DNA from: an uncultured Oscillospiraceae bacterium
Lineage (GTDB): Bacteria > Bacillota > Clostridia > Oscillospirales > Acutalibacteraceae
Reading direction: 5' to 3'
Length of the DNA stretch: 53,259 nucleotides
NCBI GenBank assembly: GCA_948471095.1
Contig: CAOKRG010000012.1
Span: forward strand, 1 to 53,259
Part shown: piece after piece, positions 35,425 to 44,416 of the stretch
How positions within the stretch are numbered: position 1 is the first letter of the stretch
How the letters are laid out: every line of letters starts with the position of its first letter
Notes under the pieces: generated by a model
Seen by the model: the letters and a program-made list of their open reading frames with translations, nothing else
What the model was told of the DNA's origin: nothing
Database searches by the model: none
Position numbers and translations under genes: made by a program

Positions 35425-35740
35425 CAAACTTTTACCCACTCCTCGCTTTGCTCGTCGTGAACATTTTAATTGTTTTAGCAAGCTAATATTACCAACGCAA
35501 AAAGTTTCGTCAACCTTTTCAAAGGTTGCGGGGTGTGGGGCAGAGCCCCACGGTCTTGCCCTTGACCTTAACACCTGAGAAAACAGTGCAGGAAGGGTGA
35601 ATGAAAGTCTCCAGTGGAGACTTTCAGAGGGAATTCTCAGCTGCTGCTTCGGTCGATGCTGGTCCCCACTGGGGACCAGCATCCCTCGCCGGGGGTTTCC
35701 CTGGGCGCAGCCGTACCAGTCGGGATGCGCGCCGGACACA
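35425..35740. repeat. Palindromic repeat block between the two activase genes
   Basis: The 395-bp gap has no gene. It contains CAACCTTTTCAAAGGTTG (35512), a GTGGGGCAGAGCCCCAC palindrome (35535), and two long palindromes: TGAAAGTCTCCA-G-TGGAGACTTTCA (35600-35624 region) and GATGCTGGTCCCCA-C-TGGGGACCAGCATC (35655-35683 region). Much of the block is the reverse complement of 52686-52855. The conserved frame sequence GCTGCTTCGGTCG precedes the second palindrome, as in the 14891 element. Confidence 0.65.
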
Positions 35741-35792
35741 GGGCCTGCCAGCCCAGAATCCCCCATATACTAAAACAAAGAAAGGAGCCTCT

Positions 35793-37046
35793 ATGGCCGA
35801 CAACGGAAACCGGGTGGAATTTACCCGCGAAATGAAGAAAGACTATACCATATTGACGCCCAACATGGCGCCCATCCACTTTGAGCTGATTAAAAACGTG
35901 CTCAACAGTTTTGGCTACCACCTGGACCTGCTGCACAGCACCGGCCGGGAGATTGTGGACGAGGGCTTAAAATACGTGCACAACGACACCTGCTACCCGG
36001 CGCTGTTGTCCATCGGCCAGCTGATGCACGCCCTGCACAGCGGCAGGTACGACCTAAACAAGGTGGCCCTCATTATGACCCAGACCGGCGGCGGGTGCCG
36101 GGCCAGCAACTACATCCACCTGCTGCGCAAGGCCCTGAAGAAGGACGGGCTGGACTACATACCGGTCATCTCCCTCAACCTCTCCGGTATGGAGGCGAAC
36201 AGCGGCTTCAAGATGACTTTGCCCATGCTGCGGCGGGCCATCGCCGCCCTGACCTATGGGGACCTGCTGATGCTGCTGCACAACCAGACCCGCCCTTACG
36301 AAAACGTCCCCGGCCAGAGTGAAAGGCTGGTTCAGGAGTGGACCCAGAAGCTCACCGGCCTGTTCGAGGCGGGCAAGGCCTTTACCCAGCGGGAGGTACG
36401 GGCCTATTTTGACCAGATTGCCCAGTCCTTTGCGGATATTCCGGCGGACCGCTCTACCCGTCGGACCAAGGTGGGCGTGGTGGGGGAAATCTATGTAAAG
36501 TACTCGGCACTGGCCAACAACGGGCTGGAGGAGTTCCTCTTCGGCCAGGGCTGCGAGGTGATGGTGCCCGGCATCATGGGCTTTATGATCTTCAAGGTGG
36601 ACAACCGGCTGGAGGACATCGCCCTCTATGGCGGAAGCCCGGCCAAAAAGCAGTTTTGCGCCATGCTTAAGTGGTACTTCACCAAGTTCGAGGCCGACCT
36701 GATCGAGGCGGTGAAGAAGTTCCCCCAGTTCACCGCGCCGGCCCCTTATACCCATTTAAAAGAGCTGGCCGGGCAGGTGATTGGCTATGGCTGCAAAATG
36801 GGCGAGGGCTGGCTGCTCACCGCTGAGATGATGGAGCTGATTGAGAGCGGCTATGAAAACGTGGTGTGCACCCAGCCCTTCGGCTGCCTGCCCAACCACA
36901 TCGTAGGCAAGGGCATGATCCGCAAGGTGAGGAACGTGTACCCCCAGGCCAATATCGTGCCCATCGACTACGACCCCAGCGCCACCCGGGTAAACCAGGA
37001 GAACCGCATTAAGCTGATGCTCTCCGTGGCAGGGGCTGTATCGTAA
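35793..37046 (+). CDS. 2-hydroxyacyl-CoA dehydratase (HgdB-like) protein
   Basis: A 417-residue protein of the HgdB/FldC-like family, which binds iron-sulphur clusters and takes electrons from the ATP-driven activator. Typical blocks are YVHNDTCYPALLSIGQLMHA, IMTQTGGGCRASNYIHLLRK and, near the end, TQPFGCLPNHIVGKGMIRKV, all with conserved cysteines. It aligns by memory with the C-terminal third of the fused activase proteins. The ATG follows AAAGGAGCCTCT. It should work with the preceding protein in a radical reductive reaction of unknown substrate. Confidence 0.85.
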   Translation: MADNGNRVEFTREMKKDYTILTPNMAPIHFELIKNVLNSFGYHLDLLHSTGREIVDEGLKYVHNDTCYPALLSIGQLMHALHSGRYDLNKVALIMTQTGGGCRASNYIHLLRKALKKDGLDYIPVISLNLSGMEANSGFKMTLPMLRRAIAALTYGDLLMLLHNQTRPYENVPGQSERLVQEWTQKLTGLFEAGKAFTQREVRAYFDQIAQSFADIPADRSTRRTKVGVVGEIYVKYSALANNGLEEFLFGQGCEVMVPGIMGFMIFKVDNRLEDIALYGGSPAKKQFCAMLKWYFTKFEADLIEAVKKFPQFTAPAPYTHLKELAGQVIGYGCKMGEGWLLTAEMMELIESGYENVVCTQPFGCLPNHIVGKGMIRKVRNVYPQANIVPIDYDPSATRVNQENRIKLMLSVAGAVS

Positions 37047-37068
37047 ATTAACGATAAATGGATAAATC

Positions 37069-37580
37069 CGGGTCTGTCCTAAGGAAGTTATTTTTGAAGA
37101 GTTTTACGGAGTTGCCGCCGGCGGCCAGGGTTTCACCCTGGACTGGACCAAACTTTTTGAAAAGAAGTTTAAGACGTTACCTTCGGTAAGTCTCAAAAAC
37201 TTTTAAACGCTTTTTGTGGGTGTGAGGCGCAGGCTTTCCGCTCGGTTTGAGGCTTGCACGTTTCGCGGGCGGCTGCGCTCGCCGGTAACCCAGCGCCAGC
37301 ACGCGCGTGTGCCCACCGCTAGGTGCGCTCGGTTTGGGGCGGGAAGCGACACACTGACTTCGCCAAGCCGCCCCCTCCACCTTTTTCGAAAAGTGGACAA
37401 AACTTTTACTGTTGTGCTCAAGAAACTTCCGATTTCCCTTTTCCCTAAAATGAGCACCCAGCTCACTCCTTCGTCCCAACATAACATTATAAAAGTCTTT
37501 GAAGATTGTGCGACTTCATTTTTAATGAAGTCGGAAACTTCTCTACAGAAAGTTCCTTAACCCGCCGGAGGCCATTGCAC
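37069..37580. repeat. Mosaic repeat block before the exported protein
   Basis: The 560-bp gap has no gene. The left end (GTCTGTCC...TTTTTGAAGAG...TTACGGAGT) resembles the left end of the element at 44190. It contains CCAGGG/CCCTGG, CCAAACTTTTTGAAAAG, a 145-bp stretch (37203-37345) inverted relative to 17575-17715, the AACTTTTACTGTTG segment, and GACTTCATTTTTAATGAAGTC. A section AAAATGAGCACCCAGCTCAC to CCGCCGGAGGC is repeated at 41421 and 41540. Confidence 0.65.
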
Positions 37581-37606
37581 TTAGAACCTATCACAAGGAG
37601 GCCCCT

Positions 37607-38968
37607 ATGCACAAAAAGCTGGTCCTTTTGCTCTCCCTGTTTTTGCTGATGACGGAGATCCCCAGCTGCTCCTTTACCGGCCTTTCGGCCCAAAACCTGA
37701 TGACCGCCCCCAAGGCCAACGCGGACCAGCAGGCCATCTACCGCCAGCTGCAGGGAACCCAGACCGATGTGGACTTCGTCTACCCCCGCAACGGCGAGTA
37801 CCGCTCCGCCATTATTATGGAGGACTTTACCGGCAACGGCGTGGAGGACGCCATTGGCTTTCACTCGGTGGAAAACAGCACGGGCGTGGGGGTGCAGTTT
37901 TTGATGAAGGAGGAGGGCCGCTGGGTGGTGGCCGCCGCCTTTCAAAACGTGGCAACCCAGGTGGACCGGGTGTGCTTCGCCCATCTGGCGGACGGCAGGA
38001 AGGCCGTGCTCATCGGCTGGGGCAGCACCGCCGGGGCCACGGGGCGCACGGCCGAGCTGAAGGCCTACCTGTGCGACGGCCGGGACGTGAAGGAGCACAG
38101 CCTGGGCAACTATGGCGAGATGGTCCTGACGGACTTTAACGGGGACGGCGTGGACGAGGTGTTTACCATCGACAAGTATATCCCCGCCGAGGACGAGGAT
38201 TCCGCGTCCTCCCCGGCCCTTGCCAAGCTTTTCCTCTTCCGCCAGGACGAGCCCTTTCAGCTGGCCTACTGCCAGGCGGACAACGACATCTCGAACTATT
38301 CCTCCGTGGGCTTTGGCCGGCTCAACGCCCAAAGCCCGGCCGTGGTGGTGGACGGCTCCACGGCCGGCGGGACGACCACCACTCAGATCTTCATCTTGGA
38401 GGGCCTGATGATGAAGAGCCTGCCGGGCAATGTGAACCAAGAGGACTACGTGAACCCCTATGCCCGGCCCTCCGGCACATCTTTTGGCGTGCGGGACATT
38501 AACGGGGACGGCTTTTTGGAGTTTCCCGCCGTCACCTTGCTGCCGGGCCTTTCCGGCGAGGCGGAGCTGGACTCCACCAGCTATATGGTGGAGTGGCAGG
38601 CCGTCACCAAAACCATGGGCTCCCAGACCGTGCTGCGGGCCCTGATGAACCCCCGGGAAAACTACTGGTTCCGCCTGCCCTTCCGGCTGCAGGGGCGGGT
38701 CTGCGCGGTAAACGACCCCAAGCTGCGCACCGTGACCTATACGGAGGTGATCCCCGGCGAGGACGGCGGCGGGCTGCTGGGCGGCACCCTGTTTTCCATC
38801 CGGGTTTTTACCCAGTCCTCCTGGGAGAGCCGGGGGGAGACCAGCGGCTATGTCCGGCTGGCGGAGCAGAACGACTCGGTCTACGGCATCCAGATTCTGA
38901 CCAAGGACGAGGAACTGCGGCAGTATGTGGAGGACATCGCCGGGGGCTTTCAGCTCATGGCGGAATAG
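37607..38968 (+). CDS. Exported protein with calcium-loop-like repeats
   Basis: A 453-residue protein with an N-terminal signal (KLVLLLSLFLLMTEIPSC); the cysteine at about residue 21 may be a lipidation site, though IPSC is not an ideal lipobox. Three DxxxDGxxx-type loops are seen: DFTGNGVEDAIGF, DFNGDGVDEVFTI and DINGDGFLEFPAV, as in FG-GAP/VCBS beta-propellers that bind calcium. No catalytic motif is recognised. It precedes a two-component system by 50 bp and could be the sensor's extracytoplasmic partner or a target. CAAGGAGGCC precedes the ATG. Confidence 0.7.
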   Translation: MHKKLVLLLSLFLLMTEIPSCSFTGLSAQNLMTAPKANADQQAIYRQLQGTQTDVDFVYPRNGEYRSAIIMEDFTGNGVEDAIGFHSVENSTGVGVQFLMKEEGRWVVAAAFQNVATQVDRVCFAHLADGRKAVLIGWGSTAGATGRTAELKAYLCDGRDVKEHSLGNYGEMVLTDFNGDGVDEVFTIDKYIPAEDEDSASSPALAKLFLFRQDEPFQLAYCQADNDISNYSSVGFGRLNAQSPAVVVDGSTAGGTTTTQIFILEGLMMKSLPGNVNQEDYVNPYARPSGTSFGVRDINGDGFLEFPAVTLLPGLSGEAELDSTSYMVEWQAVTKTMGSQTVLRALMNPRENYWFRLPFRLQGRVCAVNDPKLRTVTYTEVIPGEDGGGLLGGTLFSIRVFTQSSWESRGETSGYVRLAEQNDSVYGIQILTKDEELRQYVEDIAGGFQLMAE

Positions 38969-39018
38969 GCGGCGTTTCCGCCGGACGGCAGAACGGGCAA
39001 GAATCTTGGGAGGCGCTT

Positions 39019-39723
39019 ATGAAACGAGTATTGGTGGCCGAAGACGAACAGAATATCCGGGAATTCGTGGTGATCAACCTGGAACGGGCCGGGTACCAGA
39101 TTACGGAGGCGGAAACCGGCGACCAGGCCCTGGAGCTCTATGACCTGGGCGGCGGGCAGTTCGACGTGGTGGTTTTGGACATTATGATGCCCGGGGAAAA
39201 CGACGGCCTGGCCGTGTGCCGGGAGCTGCGAAGCCGGAACCCCTCTCTGGGCATCATCCTCCTAACGGCCAAAACCCAGGAGATGGACAAGGTAAGCGGC
39301 CTGATGATGGGCGCGGACGACTATGTGACCAAGCCTTTCTCCCCCTCGGAGCTGGTGGCCCGGGTGGACGCGGTGCACCGGCGGGTGGCCCTGGCCGCCG
39401 AGCAGAAGCAGGTGGCCCGCCGCAGCGAGGTGACCTCCGGGGAGTTCACCCTGAACCTGCGCAACCGGTCCTTTAGCAAAAACGGGGAGTTCATCGAGCT
39501 GACCCAGGTGGAGTTTCAAATCATGGAATACTTTTTCGACAATCCGGGCCTGGCCCTGTCCCGGGGGGACATTCTGCGGCGGGTGTGGGGCCCGGGCTAT
39601 GTGGGCGAGGAGAAGATCGTGGACGTGAACATCCGCCGCCTGCGCATGAAGGTGGAGGACGAGCCCAGCAACCCCCGGCACATTGTGACCGTGTGGGGCC
39701 TGGGCTACCGCTGGAAGGCCTAG
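39019..39723 (+). CDS. OmpR/PhoB-type response regulator
   Basis: A 234-residue response regulator. The receiver domain has the acidic pair AEDE, the phosphorylation site Asp54 in VVVLDIMMPG, the threonine of ILLTAKT and the lysine of VTKPFSP. The C-terminal winged helix (about 140-234) ends with VDVNIRRLRMKVED and VTVWGLGYRWKA. GGGAGGCGCTT precedes the ATG; the frame is open much further upstream but overlaps the previous gene. It is paired with the kinase 13 bp downstream. Confidence 0.94.
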   Translation: MKRVLVAEDEQNIREFVVINLERAGYQITEAETGDQALELYDLGGGQFDVVVLDIMMPGENDGLAVCRELRSRNPSLGIILLTAKTQEMDKVSGLMMGADDYVTKPFSPSELVARVDAVHRRVALAAEQKQVARRSEVTSGEFTLNLRNRSFSKNGEFIELTQVEFQIMEYFFDNPGLALSRGDILRRVWGPGYVGEEKIVDVNIRRLRMKVEDEPSNPRHIVTVWGLGYRWKA

Positions 39724-39736
39724 CGGGGTGGCGCGC

Positions 39737-41143
39737 ATGTTTCAGCGAAGCATCTCCCGGCGCTGGTTCGTGAACACGGTGGGGGCCATGTTCGTGGTGC
39801 TGGTGATTTTCATCATCGTGCTCTCCTCCATGGTGCAGAGCTCCACCTATAACGGCATCGAGCAGGCCCTTACCGGACGCATGGACGAGCTGCTCACCTG
39901 GCTTTCCAATACCTATGAGACGTACGAGACCGGAGACTTCGCCCCCATCAGCCGGGACTATGTGGAAAACTTCCAGGACAAGTCCAAGATGGAGATTATG
40001 GTGCTCAACCGGGCGGGCCAGGTTTTTGCCACCTCCACGGGCTTTGAGCCGGACCGGGACCAGCCCATGCCCGACTATGAGCTGGCCCTGCACAGCCCGG
40101 ACAGCTCGGGCAAGTGGGTGGGGGAGCTGAACACCGGGGAAAAGGTCATGGCCGTGACCCGGGCGGTCCGGGACGAGGAGGGGCGGCTGATTGGCTCGGT
40201 GCGGTACATGGTGTCGCTGGAGCGGGCGGACCAGCAGACCTTTTTCGTCATTGTGCTGCTGGTGGTGGCGGGGCTGTTCATTATGCTGCTGCTCACCCTC
40301 TCGGGCATCTACTTCATCCAGTCCATTCTGGTGCCGGTGCGCCAGGTAAGCCAGACCGCCCGGCAGATCGCCCAGGGGGACTTCGAGGTGCGCATCGAAA
40401 AGGCCAAGGACGACGAGATCGGCCAGCTCTGCGATGCGGTGAACGACATGGCCGGAGAGCTGGGCGCGGCGGAGCGCATGAAGAACGAGTTCATCTCCTC
40501 CGTCTCCCACGAGCTGCGCACGCCGCTTACGGCCATCAAGGGCTGGGCCGAGACCCTGCGCCTGGGCGCGGACCCGGCCACGGAGGCCAAGGGCATGGAC
40601 GTGATCATCCGGGAGTCGGAGCGGCTTTCCGGCCTGGTGGAGGAGCTGCTGGACTTCTCCCGGCTGCAAAACGGCCGGATGCAGCTGATCAGCGAAAAGA
40701 TGGACATTCTGGCAGAGCTGGACGAGGCGGTGTACCTCTTCACGGAACGGGCCCGCAACGAGGGCAAGGAGCTACGCTATGAGGAGACCACAGCTCTGGC
40801 CCCCGTGTATGGGGACCGGGACCGGCTGAAGCAGGTATTTATAAACATCATCGACAACGCCCTCAAGTACACCGGCGAGGGCGGCGCGGTGGAGGTGCGC
40901 CTGGCGCTGGACAAGGAGCGGGTGCGTGTGATTATTGAGGACACGGGCTGCGGCATTCCGGCGGAGCACCTGCCCAATGTGAAGAAAAAGTTCTACAAGG
41001 CCAACCAGCTGGTCCGGGGCTCCGGCATCGGCCTGGCGATGGCGGACGAGATTGTCGCCATGCATAACGGGACCCTGGAGATTGAGAGCACAGAGGGCAA
41101 GGGCACCAAGGTGACCATCTCGCTGCCCCTGTGCAAGGCTTAG
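39737..41143 (+). CDS. Sensor histidine kinase with HAMP domain
   Basis: A membrane histidine kinase. A first membrane helix (about residues 10-32), a 125-residue external sensor region, a second helix (about 165-190), then HAMP. The H-box is SHELRTPLTAIKGWAETL with the phosphorylated histidine near residue 258; N-box INIIDNALKY, G1 EDTGCGIP and G2 GSGIGLAMADE are all present, so it should be active. The ATG at 39737 follows GGGGTGG; a GTG at 39728 in frame is the alternative start. The stimulus is unknown. Confidence 0.94.
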   Translation: MFQRSISRRWFVNTVGAMFVVLVIFIIVLSSMVQSSTYNGIEQALTGRMDELLTWLSNTYETYETGDFAPISRDYVENFQDKSKMEIMVLNRAGQVFATSTGFEPDRDQPMPDYELALHSPDSSGKWVGELNTGEKVMAVTRAVRDEEGRLIGSVRYMVSLERADQQTFFVIVLLVVAGLFIMLLLTLSGIYFIQSILVPVRQVSQTARQIAQGDFEVRIEKAKDDEIGQLCDAVNDMAGELGAAERMKNEFISSVSHELRTPLTAIKGWAETLRLGADPATEAKGMDVIIRESERLSGLVEELLDFSRLQNGRMQLISEKMDILAELDEAVYLFTERARNEGKELRYEETTALAPVYGDRDRLKQVFINIIDNALKYTGEGGAVEVRLALDKERVRVIIEDTGCGIPAEHLPNVKKKFYKANQLVRGSGIGLAMADEIVAMHNGTLEIESTEGKGTKVTISLPLCKA

Positions 41144-41154
41144 GGCCGTCGGCG

Positions 41155-41655
41155 GCTCAAGGCCTCCGGCGGTTCAGGGGCTCTGGGTCTCGCCTGTCGG
41201 CTCGGTCGGTTCGCGGCATGTCTGCCACTGGCAGACGCTCACCCCCTGAAAACCCCGCCACCTTTGAAAAGGTGGACGAAACTTTTACACGTTTTTGGGG
41301 GCCGGAAACAGAAGGCTGGCCGCTCGGTTCACAGCGTATTGGTAGACGCTCACCCTCCACTTTTGAAAAAGTAGACAAATTTTTTCTGTTGCGCTCAGAA
41401 AACTCCCGCTTTCCCTTTTCCCCAAAATGAGCACCCAGCTCACTCCTTCGTCCCAACATAACGTTATAAAAGTCTTTGAAGATTGTTAAGGAACTTTCTA
41501 CAGAAAGTTCCTTAACCCGCCGGAGGCAAAACTCTATGTCCCAAAATGAGCACCCAGCTCACTCCTTCGTCCCAACATAACGTTACAAAAGCTTTTGAAG
41601 ATTCTTAAGGAACTTTTCTCGAAAAGTTCCTTAAGCCGCCGGAGGCAAAATTAGG
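41155..41655. repeat. Mosaic repeat block with an internal tandem duplication
   Basis: No gene is seen here. 41169-41287 is almost identical to 17288-17413, with GTCTGCCA-C-TGGCAGAC and CCACCTTTGAAAAGGTGG. From 41421 a 119-bp unit (CCCAAAATGAGCACCCAGCT to CCGCCGGAGGCAAAA) is repeated from 41540. The two units carry related but different palindromes, AAGGAACTTTCT...AGAAAGTTCCTT and AAGGAACTTTTC...GAAAAGTTCCTT. The block ends directly before the ribosome binding site of the DUF1385 gene. Confidence 0.7.
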
Positions 41656-41663
41656 AGGTAAGT

Positions 41664-42602
41664 ATGGCAAAGAAGATCACCACCATTGGTGGGCAGGCCC
41701 TGATGGAGGGCATCATGATGGTTGGGCCCACCCGGACCACCGCCGCTTTTTGCAGCGAGAGCGGGGTCATTTCCACGGAGGACCTTTCGGTCTCCCGCAT
41801 CACCAAGAAATATCCCATTCTGGGCAAGCCTTTCATCCGGGGTATTTTCTCCATGATCGACACCTTCCGGCTGGGCTACAAGGCGCTTTCCCTTTCCGCC
41901 GACAAGGTGACCGAGGACCTGGGAGAGGAGGGGCTGACCGGCCTGGACAAGTGGCTGGACGAGCACCTGGGCGACAAGCTGACCGGCGTCATCATGACCA
42001 TCGGCACGGTGCTGGGCCTGGGGCTGGCCATCGTGCTGTTCTTCATGCTGCCCACCTTTCTCTTTAACCTGCTGCAAGGGGCCGTGCCGGGCGATATCTC
42101 CGGCTGGCGCTCGGTGTTCGAGGGCGTGCTGCGCATCGGCATCTTCGTGGGCTACGTGCTCATCGTCTCCCAGATGAAGGAGATCAAGCGGACCTTCCAG
42201 TACCACGGGGCGGAGCACAAGACCATTTTCTGCTATGAGGCGGACCTGCCCCTGACGGTGGAAAACGTGCGCAGGCAGGGCCGCTTCCACCCCCGCTGCG
42301 GCACCAGCTTTATGATTTTGATGCTGCTTTTAGGCATTATCGTGGGCTTCTTCATTCCCTTTTCCAACCCGGTGCTGCGCACGGCGGTGAAGCTGCTGTG
42401 CATCCCGGTCATTGTCAACCTGGGCTACGAGGTGCAGAAGGCCTGCGCCCGCCACGACAACGCTTTCTGCCGGATCATCACCGCCCCCGGCCTGTGGATG
42501 CAGCGCATCACCGTAAAGGAGCCGGACGACAAGATGATCGAGGCCGCCATTGCCGCCATGGAGGCCGTGATTCCGGAGAACGGCGAGGACCTGATCCGTT
42601 GA
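41664..42602 (+). CDS. DUF1385 family membrane protein (YqhQ-like)
   Basis: A 312-residue membrane protein of the DUF1385 family. The N-terminal signature ITTIGGQALMEGIMMVGPTR, the central YHGAEHKTIFCYEADLPLTV and HPRCGTSFMILMLLLGI are diagnostic. About four to five hydrophobic helices are present. Its biochemical function is unknown. It often precedes prmC, and here the stop overlaps the prmC TTG start. TTAGGAGGTAAGT precedes the ATG. Confidence 0.92.
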   Translation: MAKKITTIGGQALMEGIMMVGPTRTTAAFCSESGVISTEDLSVSRITKKYPILGKPFIRGIFSMIDTFRLGYKALSLSADKVTEDLGEEGLTGLDKWLDEHLGDKLTGVIMTIGTVLGLGLAIVLFFMLPTFLFNLLQGAVPGDISGWRSVFEGVLRIGIFVGYVLIVSQMKEIKRTFQYHGAEHKTIFCYEADLPLTVENVRRQGRFHPRCGTSFMILMLLLGIIVGFFIPFSNPVLRTAVKLLCIPVIVNLGYEVQKACARHDNAFCRIITAPGLWMQRITVKEPDDKMIEAAIAAMEAVIPENGEDLIR

Positions 42603-43450
42603 CCTACCGGGAGCTGTACTTACAGGCCCGGCGGCTTTTGGGGGAGGCCGGGGTGGACTCCCCCAGCTTTGACGCGGCGGCGCTGGCGGAAAAATTTTTG
42701 GGCCTGGACCGGCCCGCCTTGGCGGTACGTGGCGGGGAGACGCCGGTCCCGGAGGCGGAGGCGGCGTTTTTAGAGGCCCTGGCCCAGCGGGCGGAACGGC
42801 GGCCATTGCAGTACATTCTGGGCGAGTGGCCCTTTTTGGACCTGTGCCTGCGGGTGGGCGAGGGGGTCCTGGCCCCCCGGGAGGACACCGCCGTGCTGGT
42901 GGAGGCCCTTGCTAAGGTTCTGGCAGATACCCCCAGTCCCCGGGGCCTGGACCTGTGCGCGGGCAGCGGCGCGGTGGGGCTGGGGCTCTGTTCGCTGGTC
43001 CCCGAGGCGCGGGTGGCCTGCGTGGAGCTGGACCCAAGCGCCATGGGCTACCTGCGGGAGAATATAGCCCGCTACCCCCAATATCATGCGTCGGCGGTAG
43101 AGGCCAACGTGCTGGAGCCGCCCCGGGGCTTTGCGGGCGGGCTGGACTTTCTGGCCGCGAACCCCCCCTATGTGCCCTCGCCTGAGATACCGGCCCTGCA
43201 GCCGGAGGTGCTGCGGGAGCCCCGGCTGGCCGTGGACGGCGGTGGGGACGGGCTTGTCTTTTACCGGGCCATCGTGGAGCATTGGCTGGAGCTGGTGCGG
43301 CCGGGAGGAATGGTAGGGGTGGAGACCGGCGAGTCCCAGGGCCGGGCCGTGGCGGGGCTTTTCCAAGCGGCGGGGCTGGAAGCGGTCCGGGTGCTGCCGG
43401 ACCTGGCCGGGCTGGACCGGGTGGTGCTGGGACGGCTTCCAAAAGCGTGA
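42599..43450 (+). CDS. prmC: Release factor glutamine methyltransferase PrmC
   Basis: A 283-residue methyltransferase that modifies the GGQ glutamine of RF1 and RF2. The N-terminal helical domain is followed by the SAM-binding DLCAGSGAVGLGL (about residue 119), VACVELDPSA and the catalytic NPPY motif in AANPPYVPSP (about residue 185). The start is a TTG overlapping the DUF1385 stop; no ATG fits. It is followed by a strong bidirectional terminator. Confidence 0.95.
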   Translation: MTYRELYLQARRLLGEAGVDSPSFDAAALAEKFLGLDRPALAVRGGETPVPEAEAAFLEALAQRAERRPLQYILGEWPFLDLCLRVGEGVLAPREDTAVLVEALAKVLADTPSPRGLDLCAGSGAVGLGLCSLVPEARVACVELDPSAMGYLRENIARYPQYHASAVEANVLEPPRGFAGGLDFLAANPPYVPSPEIPALQPEVLREPRLAVDGGGDGLVFYRAIVEHWLELVRPGGMVGVETGESQGRAVAGLFQAAGLEAVRVLPDLAGLDRVVLGRLPKA

Positions 43451-43500
43451 GAACCGGCGGAAGCCGGAGAATGCTGTGGGATAAAATTCCTTCTGCTATA

Positions 43501-43552
43501 AAGAACCCCCACGGAACAGAGCGCTCTGTCCCGTGGGGGTTCTTTTATTTTT
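43501..43552. terminator. Bidirectional intrinsic terminator
   Basis: AAGAACCCCCACGG (43501-43514) pairs with CCGTGGGGGTTCTT (43531-43544), with ACAGAG/CTCTGT continuing the stem, and is followed on the plus strand by TTATTTTTG. On the minus strand it is preceded by the stop codon of the XRE gene and followed by a run ending in TATTTTAT-like sequence further on. It separates prmC from the convergent regulator. Confidence 0.92.
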
Positions 43553-44159
43553 GTCCGCGCCGCCTCAGCCAGAGGCAGCTTGCCGCGCCCAGCGCCGCGT
43601 ATAGCAGCGCGAACACCGCCAGCTGGCGGAGCTCCGTTGGATAAGGCGCGGGATCGTTGGGAAAGGCGGAGGGCCCGCCCCGGAAAAAGGCCCCGGCCAG
43701 CATGGAGGCCGGCATAAACGCCGCGGCCATGACGTTCAGCCATTTTACGGCAAAGGGCGGCCTTTCGCCGGATAGGGCCCTGCCAATAAAGTACCCCGCC
43801 GCCCCCAAAGCCTGGGCGCAGGCCCCGCCCAGAATGCTGGCCAGGCTTTGGTCTTCGTACCAGCTGGCGCACCCGGCGAAGAGGCCGATGAAGATAAACG
43901 CCGTAGAGGCGATGTAGAGCACCCGGCTGGCGAAGCAATTGCCCTTGTCTCTCTTCTCCGGCTCCACGCCTTTGAGCAGGTAGTCGGTGGAGGTCTCAAA
44001 AAGCTGGCTGAGCTCCACCACCTTGTCCAGCTCCGGCAGGCTCTGCCCGCTCTCCCATTTGCTCACCGCCTGGCGGGAGACCCCCACCTGGTTTGCCAGA
44101 TCCTCTTGCGACATCCCCCCGGCCTTTCTCAACGCCTGGATTCGGTCCGCTAGATTCAT
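43545..44159 (-). CDS. XRE-family regulator with membrane domain
   Basis: A 204-residue protein. Residues 1-65 are an XRE helix-turn-helix: [20 protein letters not shown] through [20 protein letters not shown]. The rest holds about four hydrophobic helices, so this is a membrane-bound regulator of a type common in Firmicutes. GGAGTG precedes the ATG. Its targets are unknown; the nearest genes in its direction are across the terminator. Confidence 0.88.
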   Translation of the reverse strand: MNLADRIQALRKAGGMSQEDLANQVGVSRQAVSKWESGQSLPELDKVVELSQLFETSTDYLLKGVEPEKRDKGNCFASRVLYIASTAFIFIGLFAGCASWYEDQSLASILGGACAQALGAAGYFIGRALSGERPPFAVKWLNVMAAAFMPASMLAGAFFRGGPSAFPNDPAPYPTELRQLAVFALLYAALGAASCLWLRRRGQK

Positions 44160-44182
44160 ACCGCAACACTCCTTCGGGTTTT

Positions 44183-44361
44183 ATTCTGAGGAAGTGTCCA
44201 AAGGGCGCACTTTTTGAAGTCATACGGAGTGGCCTCCGGCGGTTTAGGGGCGCTGCCCCTAAAAACCCCGCCACTTTTGAAAAAGTGGACAAAACTTTTA
44301 CTGTTGCGCTTAAGAAGCCTTCTCCATATAGAACACGCATTTGGACACATCTTCATTCTGA
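44183..44361. mobile_element. Complete TIR-bounded repeat with 7-bp direct repeats
   Basis: A compact copy at 44190-44354. The left end is GGAAGTGTCCAAA; the right end read on the other strand is GAAGATGTGTCCAAA. ATTCTGA stands directly on both sides (44183-44189 and 44355-44361), as expected from insertion. The interior has GGAGTGGCCTCCGGCGG, TTAGGGGC/GCCCCTAA, CCACTTTTGAAAAAGTGG and the AAAACTTTTACTGTTGCGCT segment. No coding capacity. The gap 44160-44416 holds nothing else. Confidence 0.75.
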
Positions 44362-44416
44362 CCCTATTTTACAGTATGAGCCGGTTGCGGCGCAAGCAAG
44401 CGGGGCGGGAAATGTG

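Noticed and set aside
35422-35766. A 114-residue minus-strand frame over the repeat block
   Set aside because: It consists of repeat sequence, and similar frames occur by chance in other copies with different residues.
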